This document shows positions 17,745 through 25,478 of a DNA stretch of 64,000 bases, piece by piece. The stretch covers positions 1 through 64,000 of the forward strand of contig JAFSTO010000043.1 of the NCBI GenBank assembly GCA_017450435.1. The letters run 5' to 3'. Both the position numbers and the translations under genes were made by a program. This DNA comes from Paludibacteraceae bacterium (GTDB taxonomy: Bacteria > Bacteroidota > Bacteroidia > Bacteroidales > Paludibacteraceae). Position 1 is the first letter of the stretch; every line of letters starts with the position of its first letter. Under the pieces are notes generated by a model. It was not told the DNA's origin, did not search any database, and was given only the letters and a program-made list of their open reading frames with translations.

Positions 17745-20700
17745 TTATGTGTCGAAGAAACCTAATTGGTTGATAGCGGTGAGCATCTTGCCCACATATT
17801 CGCTGTCAGGTTCTGACCAACGAAAACCGAGACGCAGAAGGACTTGCGAGGTGTACTCGTTGTCACGTTCAACTTGCTTTGAAGGCTGTCCGTTTGCCAT
17901 GTTCTGGTAGGCGAGCATAGTGGTCAGCAGGGCGGCTTTCTTCGGATCCGAAGCGGCTTGCTGTACCAACGTGCCAAACTCCATAGACTCGACAAACCGT
18001 ATATCCGTACCGATTTTCTTCAACTCGTTGAGCACATCGCCCAACAAACGTGTGTGGTTGTTGTAAGGCTGGAAGACCGTACAATCGTCAGGAGTCGTAG
18101 CCAAGAGAACGATAGCCCTCGCTGTCTCGTTGATAGGCGAGAACTCGGTAGGCGAGTCGTACAGCTCATAGGGGCAGCAGCCTAACATATTGAAGATCTT
18201 GATACGTCCCATATAGCTGTTGGTGGAGAAATTGACTTGGAACTCGCCGTCATAACTGCGTGCCGCGAGATTGCCCACACGCATAATCTTTGCCTTGAGC
18301 CCCTTATGCGCCACAGCATCGAGGATAAGTCGGTCGGCAAGGAACTTGGAGTGCATGTACTGGTTGCCCAGATATTGGCCGAAATAGATATTCCGCTCCG
18401 TCAGGACAGGTGCCGGCTCATTATTCCCAATCCATATACCTCCGGTAGAGGTAGTGGATACATGTACGAGCCGCGCACCGGTATTGAGACAGAAGTCCAC
18501 GCAGCGTTGTGCACCGCCGATATTCACATCTTCAATATCCGTGCCCTTGGAGAAATGCTTCACGTTCGCCGCGCAGTTAATGACGGTGGTGATATTTACC
18601 ATTTGGTCATTTACCATTTGGTCATTTATTTGGGCATTTAGGCATTGGGATAAATCGCTTGTGACATCGCCGTTGACGACGAACAAACGCTTGCCGAAGA
18701 GGTCGTCGAAACGACGGCTGAAATAGTAGAACAGTAAGTTACGCACACGGCGCTCGGCATCGTGCCGGTCCTTGCCGCGCACAAGGCAGGTGATGGTCTT
18801 GGTGTCAGTGTCGATGAGTTCCTTGAGCACATGGATACCGAGGAAGCCTGTAGCACCGGTAAGAAGAACATGACCCAAGCCATTTACCATTTGGTCATTT
18901 ACCATTTGGTCATTTACCATTTGGTCATTTATTTGGTCATTTAGCATTTGGGCATTTAGGAAGGTGTCCAAGGTGTTCTTTTGGAGCAGTGCGTTGATGG
19001 GTTCGTAATCGTAATCCGTAATGACCGTATCGTGTGCATCGTGGTCATTTACCATTTGGTCATTTACCATTTGGTCATTTACCATCTGCGCCAACAGCCG
19101 GGGCGTAGGGTGGGAGAAGAGGTCGGCATACGCGATGTGCTGTCCGCCTTTCTCCGCCTCGATGATGACACGTGTCACCATGAGGGACGTGCCGCCCAAA
19201 TCGAAGAAGTTGTCCGTTGCACCTACTTTCTCCAGGCTCAAAACATTCGCAAAGATGTCTGCAAACAGTTTTTCGGTCTCGTTGGCGGGTGCTACGTAGG
19301 CATGGTCGTCCGCCTGAATCTTCGGAGCCGGCAGTGCTTTGCGGTTCACTTTCTGGTTCTGGTTAAGCGGAATAGCGTCAATCTGCATCGTAGCAGCCGG
19401 CACCATGTATGGCGGTTTGGTCTCGCGGATGAAAGCATTGAGCGCCTGCACATCTATCTTCTCGTCGCTGACGATATATGCCGCGATAAATTTACCGCCG
19501 TTGGGGTAATCGAACGCCTGCACGGTAGCATCCTTGATACCGGGGAACTGACGTATCACCGTCTCCACCTCTTTCAGTTCGATACGGAACCCGCGGATCT
19601 TGACCTGTCCGTCTCGCCGTCCTACAAACTGAATGTTGCCGTCCGGCAGATAGCGAACGATGTCACCGGTGCTATAGCAACGCACATTTGTACATTGTAC
19701 ATCGTCAAATTGTACATCCACAAAGGTTTCTTTTGTCTTTTCGGGCAGGTTGAGGTAACCGCGTCCTACTTGCGGCCCACTGACCCATAACTCGCCTGCG
19801 GCACCGAGCGGCAGACGCCGGCCGTCGGTATCCATGACAAACAGTTGCAGATTATCCAGCGGTTTGCCGATAGGTATATGCTGCTCGTATTCGGAGAGTG
19901 CATACGTGGTGGTGAAGATTGTACACTCGGTCGGGCCATAGCCGTTGTGCATCTTGTAGTTGCTTGGCGGCGTGAGAGCAGCCAGTGCTTCACCGCCCAC
20001 TGACAGATGTTTCAAACTATGGCACTCCACATTCGTAGCGAACTGGAATCCAATCTGTGTGGTCATGAACGAGTGTGTCACCCCCTCTTGGTCGAAATAC
20101 CGTCCCAACTCCGGCAGGTTCAGTCGCATGTCTTCGGGGATGATGCAAACCGCAGCACCGCATGTCAACGCCGGATACATATCCATCATATTGGCATCGA
20201 AACCGAACGAAGCATACGCCGCCACTTTATCGCCGGCATGCAGGTCGTAATACCGGTGGTACCAATGGCAGAACGCCACAAGGTTGCGATGCTCCAGCAT
20301 CACGCCCTTCGGCACGCCCGTAGAACCGGAAGTGTAGAGGAGAATAAATAAATCTGACGGCTGAATGCTGATTGCTGAATGCTTTTGACTTGCGACTTTC
20401 GACTTTTGACTCAGCTCCTCCAGTTCTTTCTCTGTCAGCAGCATGCAGCTGTTGCCGTCCTGCTGCATATACTCCAGTCGCTCGGCGGGATAACTCGGGT
20501 CGAGCGGCATGTACGCGCAACCGGTTTTGAGCACGGAGAGAGCGCCGATAGTCATCCATTCGGAGCGTTCCACTTTGATGGCAATGACATTCGTTGTCGG
20601 GTGCAGGCAGGTGGCTATACGGTCGGTTATCTCATCCAGCTCGCGATAGGTGATTCGTTTGTCGCGGAAGATGACTGCAATGTTATCCGGCGTCTTCGCC

Positions 20701-23700
20701 ACCTGCGTTTTGAAGAGCGAGAGTATGGTCTGCGTGTCATCATAGTCCACGTGGGTCTCGTTGAAACTATCCAGCAGCGCTGTCTGTTGCTCGTCCATCA
20801 GCGAGACGGAGCGCAAAGCGGCTTTGGTATCCTTGGCGAACGCACTCACGGCATTGCTAACCGATTGCGCAAGGCTCTGCATCATCTCGCGGCTGTAACG
20901 GCCGTTGTCGTATTCAATCGCCACGGAAGGTTTGCCATCCACCTCCACGATATAGAACGCAATCTTGAACTTCGGCACGTTCAGTTCCATGTTCTCCGTC
21001 TCCATCGCCTGTCCCTTCACCTTGTATTCGGAAAGGACGCCGAGCTGGTAGGCGTACATGATTTCTGCCGTCAGGTCGTAGTCGGCGGCTATCTGTGCAA
21101 ACGGATAGTTCTCATGCGAGAGAGTCTGCTCGAATTTCCTGCCTGTCTCCCGAACGAACTCCTCCACGCTCTGCGTGCCTATCTTGCTGCTCAACGCAAG
21201 CGTGTTCACCATCATGCCGATAGTGTTCGCCATCTTGAGGTTGCTACGGCCGTTGGAGATAGTGGTGATACAGAGGTCGTCGTTGTTTGCGAAGCGCGCG
21301 AGCGTGTAGAATACTGCCGCGAGTGTTGCGCCGGCGGCTGTCACGCCTGCGTTCTTCGCCACCTGCTCGGCAGCCTGCAGATTCATTGGCGCATAGACCT
21401 GCCCTATCTCGCCGTCTTTGGGGTTGGTCAGGTCCGCCGGTAGCTCCGTCACGCCCTCCACTTGAGCCAATTGCGAATGGAAGAACTCTTTGGCTGCTGC
21501 GTGTTCCTCACTGTTCTCTGCGGCTTGTTCCTCAGCCACAAACTCGGCATAAGAGCACATTTCCGGTTCGATGGTCCCGCCGTTCAGTAGTGCGCACAAC
21601 TCATTGAAGAACACATCATACGAAGCGCCGTCGCATACCAAATGGTGCATGTCACAATAGAGATACAGAGCCTTTTCGGTCCGGACGATGCAGAACCGGA
21701 AGAGTTGGTCTTTCGAGAGATTGAAGGGGCGGACAAATTCCGCACGATAGGCATCCAACTGCGCCTCTTTCATGTCAATCGTCTCCAGCCTCAGCTCTTG
21801 GCCTTTGTCTATCAGTTGTTCCACTCCTGTCTCGTTCGTCCGGAAATGTACGAAAAGCTCAGGGTGGTTTCGTACCACTTGTTCTACTGCCGCACGCAGT
21901 TCCTCCGCATGGACGCCCTCCGGTAATCGCGCGCGCATGGGAATATTATACAGTGTCGAAGCGGGATTCTTCATGCATTCGAAATAGACGCCTGTCTGCG
22001 CGTGGCTGAGAGGGAATGAGATTGCTTCGCTCAAAGCAGAAGGAGTCTTTTGACTTTCGACTTTTGACTTTCGACTGCCATCCATCATCGACTTCAATAT
22101 CTCGTTTTCGATAAGCTGGATGTTCGCCCCTTTGATAAGCAGTTTGGCATCAAGTTGCACGCCGAAACGCTTATAGACCTGCGTTGCCAGTTTGATAGCG
22201 GAGATGGAACTCAGTCCCACGTAACGGAGATCGGTCATGATTCCGAAATCGCTGTTTCCCACGATGCCGGCGACCATGTCACGCAACTGCTCCTCCAATA
22301 CATTGAGCGGTGCTGCCTCCTTGGTACTTTGTCCTTCATCACTTTGTACCTTCGGTTCCGGCAGTGCCCGTTTGTTCACTTTCTGGTTCTGGTTGAGCGG
22401 AATAGCATCTATCTGCATCGTGACAGTTGGTACCATATAAGGCGGTTTCCGGTCCATGATAAAGGCATTGAGTGCTTGAATATCAATCTGCCGGTCAGAA
22501 ACTATGTATGCTGCGATGAACTTACCGCCGCCTTCCGGAAAATCAAACGCCTGCACGGTGGCATCCTTTATACCCTCAAACTGGCGTATAACCGCCTCTA
22601 CCTCTTTGAGTTCAATACGGAAACCGCGAATCTTGACTTGTCCGTCTTTGCGTCCGACGAACTCAATTGCTCCGTCCTGACGATAGCGCACGATGTCGCC
22701 CGTTCTATAGCAACGAACGGATGTACAAGGGGACAATGTACAATGTACAAAGGATTCTGCTGTTCTTTCGGGTTGGTTGAGATAACCGATACCTACCTGC
22801 GGTCCGGCTATGAGCAGCTCGCCTGCTGCACCCCAAGGAACACGCTTGCCGTTCTTATTGACAATAAAGAGTTCGGCTGTGTCGTTCGGATAACCGATAG
22901 GGATATTCGGCTCGTTCTTCTCCACCCAGAAACTGGATACATAGACAGTGCACTCCGTCGGACCGTAGCAGTTAAGCAGTTTGTAAGAAGGCGGAGTGAG
23001 GCTCATCATTTTTTCGCCACCTGTTCCTAAATACTGCAAGCCGTGTATATCCGGATAGTTGATTACCAGTTGGGTAGCCATCTGGGTGGTCATGAAGACA
23101 TGTGTGATGGATTCCTTGACAAAATAGTTGTAAAGCCCTTCCAAATCAAAACGGATATCGTCTCCGATGACATGTATCGCACAGCCCGCCACCATACATC
23201 CCCATAGATCCATCATATATGCGTCAAAGCCGTAGCCGGCATACGTAGCGTACCGGCTCTCGGGCGTCAGACCTATATGATGAGTATGGTAATCGCAGAA
23301 GGTGAGAATATTCTGTTCGCTCAGCATCACACCTTTTGGTGTGCCGGTCGTGCCTGACGTATAAAGTAGCATGAAGGCATCTCCGCCTTCATATTTTGCG
23401 GCATCCTGACGCATGAACTCCAGCCGGTCGGCAGGGTAGGAACTATCCAGCGGCATGGCAGTAAAGCCTGCTTTGGCGATAGCGAGCGGCACAATCACCA
23501 TCTGTTCGTTCCGCGGCACGGAATAACCAATCACATGCTCGCCGCAATGTGAAATAGTGGTTATCGGTGATTGGTTATTGGCGAATTGTTCTGCCAGTTC
23601 ATCACTAAGCTGATCCACTTCGGAATATGTCAATCGCACATCGCCGGCTACTACGCATGTTGCGTCCGGCTGTTCGGAAACGTGTTGTTTGAAGCGTGCG

Positions 23701-25058
23701 ATGAGTGAGCTTCCTTTGCTATTCCGGCATTTCGATATTTCGGGATTCCGAAGGTCTAACCACTTGACTTGTTCCTCGTCGCAATAGTCGATGTCGCTCA
23801 CATGCTCCGCCGTTAGCATTGAGCGGATGATGGTGCTATAGGTCTTAGCCAACTCCTGCATGAACGCGTCGGAGTAGTCGGCTTCGCTATAACTCAGTTT
23901 GAGCGAATACGTCCCGTCTGACTCAAATAATTCTGCGCATAGTTTCCATCCCGGTGTGGGTTGGCGCAAGTCAATAAAAGGCACCAACTGACCATCCAGA
24001 TGCAGACCGCGTTTGTCAGCCAATACGGCTCCCTGATAAACGAACATCACCTGATTGTTCAGTCCCAAGTCGCGTACCGCATCAGGGTATGCATAGTATT
24101 GGTATTTCTGTGTCTGTTGCAGTTGCGCGTCCATTGCATCGAAGAGTTCGGCGAGAGAGGAGTCTGCTTTCGTCTGCGCAAACACAGGAAGAGTATGAAC
24201 CATCATCGTGACAGAACCTAATGTCCTTCTGTCGCTACGTCCCCAGAAAGCGGTGCAGTAGGAGGCTTTCTCTTCAGCGGAGTAGGCGGCAAGAAGTTGC
24301 GCCCAAGCCGATTGCATGATAATACTCTCTTTAGTATTAAAGCGCTTCTCGATAGATTGTATCTCATCTTTGCTGACGGACAAGGGGTAGTGTTTATATC
24401 TGATAACTGAAGACTGATTGCTGAGGGCTAACTCCGATTGTGGAATAGGCAGACTGTCTGTATCGGCTGCGTCTGAAAACTCACGAGCGTACCATTCGCG
24501 TGCTTCGTTCATCAGCGTCTTGTCAGCACGTTGGACGGCCTCAGCTTCGGCGATAGCGGCGCCATCGAGCATCTCGACTGCGGCTTTCTTGCCACTATAG
24601 AGCCGCTCGATGTCACGCAACAGAACCGTTATTGAGAATCCGTCCGCCAGAACATGGTGAAGATTAAGATAAAGATATTTACCATTTGGACATTTACCAT
24701 TTACCATTTGGTAGATTTCAGCCCGATACAGTCTCTCCCCGTGTATGTCCATTGTGCGGGCGAAGGTTTTTTGAACATCTGCCCACTCAGTCTCCGATAC
24801 TTGTTTTACTTCCACTATAGGCTTTTCTTCCTCATGATATGAGAGAACCGGGGTGAGGTTTTCCTCGTCAGGTTCTATATGCCCCAATATATACGGATGG
24901 GCGCACAAAGCGTCAAAGACAGCCTGTTGCAGCCGCTCGATATCCGTGTTTTCCGGTAGGGGAAACAGTACGGGGTTTTGATAATTGGTCATATCGCTGA
25001 CCGATGTCTCGCAGGCATAGTAAACGCCTAATTGCGCTTGGCTTAACGGACTTTTCAT
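17745..25058 (-). CDS. Two-module NRPS with terminal thioester reductase (C-A-T-C-A-T-R)
   Basis: Domains in order: condensation 1 (about 1-430, HHVLADG); adenylation 1 (about 465-895, YTSGTTGTPKG near 567, RGFRIELKEVE, NQNQKVNKRALP); carrier 1 (VGLSSISA near 950); condensation 2 (about 1018-1450, HHLVCDG near 1140); adenylation 2 (YTSGSTGVPKG near 1577, NQNQKVNRKALP); carrier 2 (FFDLGGTSL near 1957); reductase (GATGFLG near 2070, YMHSK near 2236). Core residues are present throughout, so it should be active. The Lys2-like reductase should release the peptide as an aldehyde, which may cyclise to a pyrazinone. Condensation 1 at the start suggests N-acylation. Aligning core positions by eye gives specificity codes DAMMGGCVYK and DAMMSGGIFK. 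Several short repeats (QMVND, KSKVES, DVQCT types) are inserted in frame in linkers. Confidence 0.93.
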   Translation of the reverse strand: MKSPLSQAQLGVYYACETSVSDMTNYQNPVLFPLPENTDIERLQQAVFDALCAHPYILGHIEPDEENLTPVLSYHEEEKPIVEVKQVSETEWADVQKTFARTMDIHGERLYRAEIYQMVNGKCPNGKYLYLNLHHVLADGFSITVLLRDIERLYSGKKAAVEMLDGAAIAEAEAVQRADKTLMNEAREWYAREFSDAADTDSLPIPQSELALSNQSSVIRYKHYPLSVSKDEIQSIEKRFNTKESIIMQSAWAQLLAAYSAEEKASYCTAFWGRSDRRTLGSVTMMVHTLPVFAQTKADSSLAELFDAMDAQLQQTQKYQYYAYPDAVRDLGLNNQVMFVYQGAVLADKRGLHLDGQLVPFIDLRQPTPGWKLCAELFESDGTYSLKLSYSEADYSDAFMQELAKTYSTIIRSMLTAEHVSDIDYCDEEQVKWLDLRNPEISKCRNSKGSSLIARFKQHVSEQPDATCVVAGDVRLTYSEVDQLSDELAEQFANNQSPITTISHCGEHVIGYSVPRNEQMVIVPLAIAKAGFTAMPLDSSYPADRLEFMRQDAAKYEGGDAFMLLYTSGTTGTPKGVMLSEQNILTFCDYHTHHIGLTPESRYATYAGYGFDAYMMDLWGCMVAGCAIHVIGDDIRFDLEGLYNYFVKESITHVFMTTQMATQLVINYPDIHGLQYLGTGGEKMMSLTPPSYKLLNCYGPTECTVYVSSFWVEKNEPNIPIGYPNDTAELFIVNKNGKRVPWGAAGELLIAGPQVGIGYLNQPERTAESFVHCTLSPCTSVRCYRTGDIVRYRQDGAIEFVGRKDGQVKIRGFRIELKEVEAVIRQFEGIKDATVQAFDFPEGGGKFIAAYIVSDRQIDIQALNAFIMDRKPPYMVPTVTMQIDAIPLNQNQKVNKRALPEPKVQSDEGQSTKEAAPLNVLEEQLRDMVAGIVGNSDFGIMTDLRYVGLSSISAIKLATQVYKRFGVQLDAKLLIKGANIQLIENEILKSMMDGSRKSKVESQKTPSALSEAISFPLSHAQTGVYFECMKNPASTLYNIPMRARLPEGVHAEELRAAVEQVVRNHPELFVHFRTNETGVEQLIDKGQELRLETIDMKEAQLDAYRAEFVRPFNLSKDQLFRFCIVRTEKALYLYCDMHHLVCDGASYDVFFNELCALLNGGTIEPEMCSYAEFVAEEQAAENSEEHAAAKEFFHSQLAQVEGVTELPADLTNPKDGEIGQVYAPMNLQAAEQVAKNAGVTAAGATLAAVFYTLARFANNDDLCITTISNGRSNLKMANTIGMMVNTLALSSKIGTQSVEEFVRETGRKFEQTLSHENYPFAQIAADYDLTAEIMYAYQLGVLSEYKVKGQAMETENMELNVPKFKIAFYIVEVDGKPSVAIEYDNGRYSREMMQSLAQSVSNAVSAFAKDTKAALRSVSLMDEQQTALLDSFNETHVDYDDTQTILSLFKTQVAKTPDNIAVIFRDKRITYRELDEITDRIATCLHPTTNVIAIKVERSEWMTIGALSVLKTGCAYMPLDPSYPAERLEYMQQDGNSCMLLTEKELEELSQKSKVASQKHSAISIQPSDLFILLYTSGSTGVPKGVMLEHRNLVAFCHWYHRYYDLHAGDKVAAYASFGFDANMMDMYPALTCGAAVCIIPEDMRLNLPELGRYFDQEGVTHSFMTTQIGFQFATNVECHSLKHLSVGGEALAALTPPSNYKMHNGYGPTECTIFTTTYALSEYEQHIPIGKPLDNLQLFVMDTDGRRLPLGAAGELWVSGPQVGRGYLNLPEKTKETFVDVQFDDVQCTNVRCYSTGDIVRYLPDGNIQFVGRRDGQVKIRGFRIELKEVETVIRQFPGIKDATVQAFDYPNGGKFIAAYIVSDEKIDVQALNAFIRETKPPYMVPAATMQIDAIPLNQNQKVNRKALPAPKIQADDHAYVAPANETEKLFADIFANVLSLEKVGATDNFFDLGGTSLMVTRVIIEAEKGGQHIAYADLFSHPTPRLLAQMVNDQMVNDQMVNDHDAHDTVITDYDYEPINALLQKNTLDTFLNAQMLNDQINDQMVNDQMVNDQMVNGLGHVLLTGATGFLGIHVLKELIDTDTKTITCLVRGKDRHDAERRVRNLLFYYFSRRFDDLFGKRLFVVNGDVTSDLSQCLNAQINDQMVNDQMVNITTVINCAANVKHFSKGTDIEDVNIGGAQRCVDFCLNTGARLVHVSTTSTGGIWIGNNEPAPVLTERNIYFGQYLGNQYMHSKFLADRLILDAVAHKGLKAKIMRVGNLAARSYDGEFQVNFSTNSYMGRIKIFNMLGCCPYELYDSPTEFSPINETARAIVLLATTPDDCTVFQPYNNHTRLLGDVLNELKKIGTDIRFVESMEFGTLVQQAASDPKKAALLTTMLAYQNMANGQPSKQVERDNEYTSQVLLRLGFRWSEPDSEYVGKMLTAINQLGFFDT
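18588..18648. repeat. QMVND micro-repeat inside the NRPS reductase domain
   Basis: The 15-bp unit CATTTACCATTTGGT is repeated and followed by diverged CATTTATTTGGG units. In the reading frame of the NRPS it encodes about LNAQINDQMVNDQMVN, placed between GDVTSDLSQ and TTVINCAAN, that is, in a surface loop of the Rossmann fold. Confidence 0.8.
18880..18960. repeat. QMVND micro-repeat before the NRPS reductase domain
   Basis: Three exact 15-bp units plus diverged units encode AQMLNDQINDQMVND and further QMVN units, just upstream of the GATGFLG motif. This is part of the carrier-to-reductase linker. Confidence 0.85.
19041..19088. repeat. QMVND micro-repeat behind NRPS carrier 2
   Basis: Three units of the 15-bp repeat encode QMVNDQMVNDQMVND at about residues 1991-2006, just after the second carrier domain. 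It is in frame. Confidence 0.85.
19686..19717. repeat. TTGTACA-type micro-repeat in NRPS adenylation 2
   Basis: TTGTACATTGTACATCGTC and AATTGTACATCC encode VDVQFDDVQCTNV, in the loop before RCYSTGDIVRY. The same place in adenylation 1 (22721-22750) holds another copy of this family. Confidence 0.7.
20361..20413. repeat. Two adjoining micro-repeats in NRPS adenylation 2
   Basis: CTGAATGCTGATTGCTGAATG is followed directly by CTTTTGACTTGCGACTTTCG and CTTTTGACT. In the NRPS frame this gives SQKSKVASQK then HSAISIQPS, inserted just before the LLYTSGSTG core motif. Two different repeat families sit side by side. Confidence 0.75.
22046..22077. repeat. KSKVES micro-repeat between NRPS modules
   Basis: TCTTTTGACTTTCGACTTTT and GACTTTCGACT encode SRKSKVESQK, in the linker between carrier 1 and condensation 2. 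Confidence 0.75.
22721..22750. repeat. TTGTACA-type micro-repeat in NRPS adenylation 1
   Basis: GATGTACAAGGGGACAATG and TACAATGTACAA encode HCTLSPCTSV, in the loop just before RCYRTGDIVRY. It occupies the equivalent loop to 19686-19717 in adenylation 2. Confidence 0.65.
23557..23583. repeat. NQSPIT micro-repeat in NRPS adenylation 1
   Basis: GTGGTTATCGGTGATTGG and TTATTGGCG encode ANNQSPITTI near residue 495. It resembles the ATTGCTGATTGCTG-type families seen at 20361 and 24401. Confidence 0.5.
24675..24715. repeat. QMVN micro-repeat in NRPS condensation 1
   Basis: TATTTACCATTTGGACATTT and ACCATTTACCATTTGGT encode YQMVNGKCPNGKY, at about residues 115-128, just before the HHVLADG motif. It is a shorter, diverged copy of the 15-bp repeat found three times near the reductase. 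Confidence 0.7.
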
Positions 25059-25110
25059 GGTTTTGGGTCTTTGATTATTTGTCGGAATCTTGCCGGCATT
25101 GATTCTTCGT

Positions 25111-25165
25111 CTTGAGAGACGGTAAAAAAATACCGTCTGACACTAAGGCGAAACAAGGTTGGGGA
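25111..25165. repeat. Intergenic repeat element E3 with ACGGTA hairpin
   Basis: CTTGAGAGACGGTA and TACCGTCTGACAC form an 8-bp hairpin at 25117-25138, followed by AAGGCGAAACAAGG. It is the reverse complement of element E1. It lies between the STAS gene and the NRPS gene and might reduce or shape read-through between them. Confidence 0.7.
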
Positions 25166-25171
25166 ATCACT

Positions 25172-25474
25172 TTACTCAATCTCAAAGATGTTTTGGAATC
25201 CGCTCATGCGGAAGATGTCTGCTACGTCTTCGTTAAGGTGGATAATGCGTATGCTGCCGCCTTTGGCTTCTGATTCTCGTTTGAGTTGCATAAAGAACCT
25301 CAGTCCGGCTGAAGAGATGTACTCCAGCTCTGTACAGTCAATCACTAATGTTTGGTCGGCAATGTAGAGCACTTGCTGTAGTTCATCAGCCTGTTCGGTG
25401 GTGGCTACAGTGTCCAGTTCGCCTATGATGCGAACGATTGTTTCTTGTTTGTTTGTCTGAATCTGGATTCGCAT
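25172..25474 (-). CDS. STAS-domain anti-sigma-factor antagonist
   Basis: This 100-residue single-domain STAS protein resembles SpoIIAA/RsbV. The expected elements are present: a first beta strand (MRIQIQTNKQETIVRIIGEL), then the conserved D-C-T-E-L-E-Y-I-S-S-A-G-L loop at about residues 50-62. The second serine of SSAG is in the position phosphorylated in SpoIIAA. In partner switching the unphosphorylated form binds the anti-sigma kinase and frees its target. It follows the phosphatase gene by only 4 bp and precedes the NRPS by 113 bp. A phosphatase, kinase domain and antagonist side by side form a complete switch. The final target is not visible. Confidence 0.9.
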   Translation of the reverse strand: MRIQIQTNKQETIVRIIGELDTVATTEQADELQQVLYIADQTLVIDCTELEYISSAGLRFFMQLKRESEAKGGSIRIIHLNEDVADIFRMSGFQNIFEIE

Positions 25475-25478
25475 ATAA

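Noticed and set aside
20379-21443. Plus-strand open frame of 354 codons inside the NRPS
   Set aside because: It is antisense to conserved condensation and adenylation domains and shows no family features.
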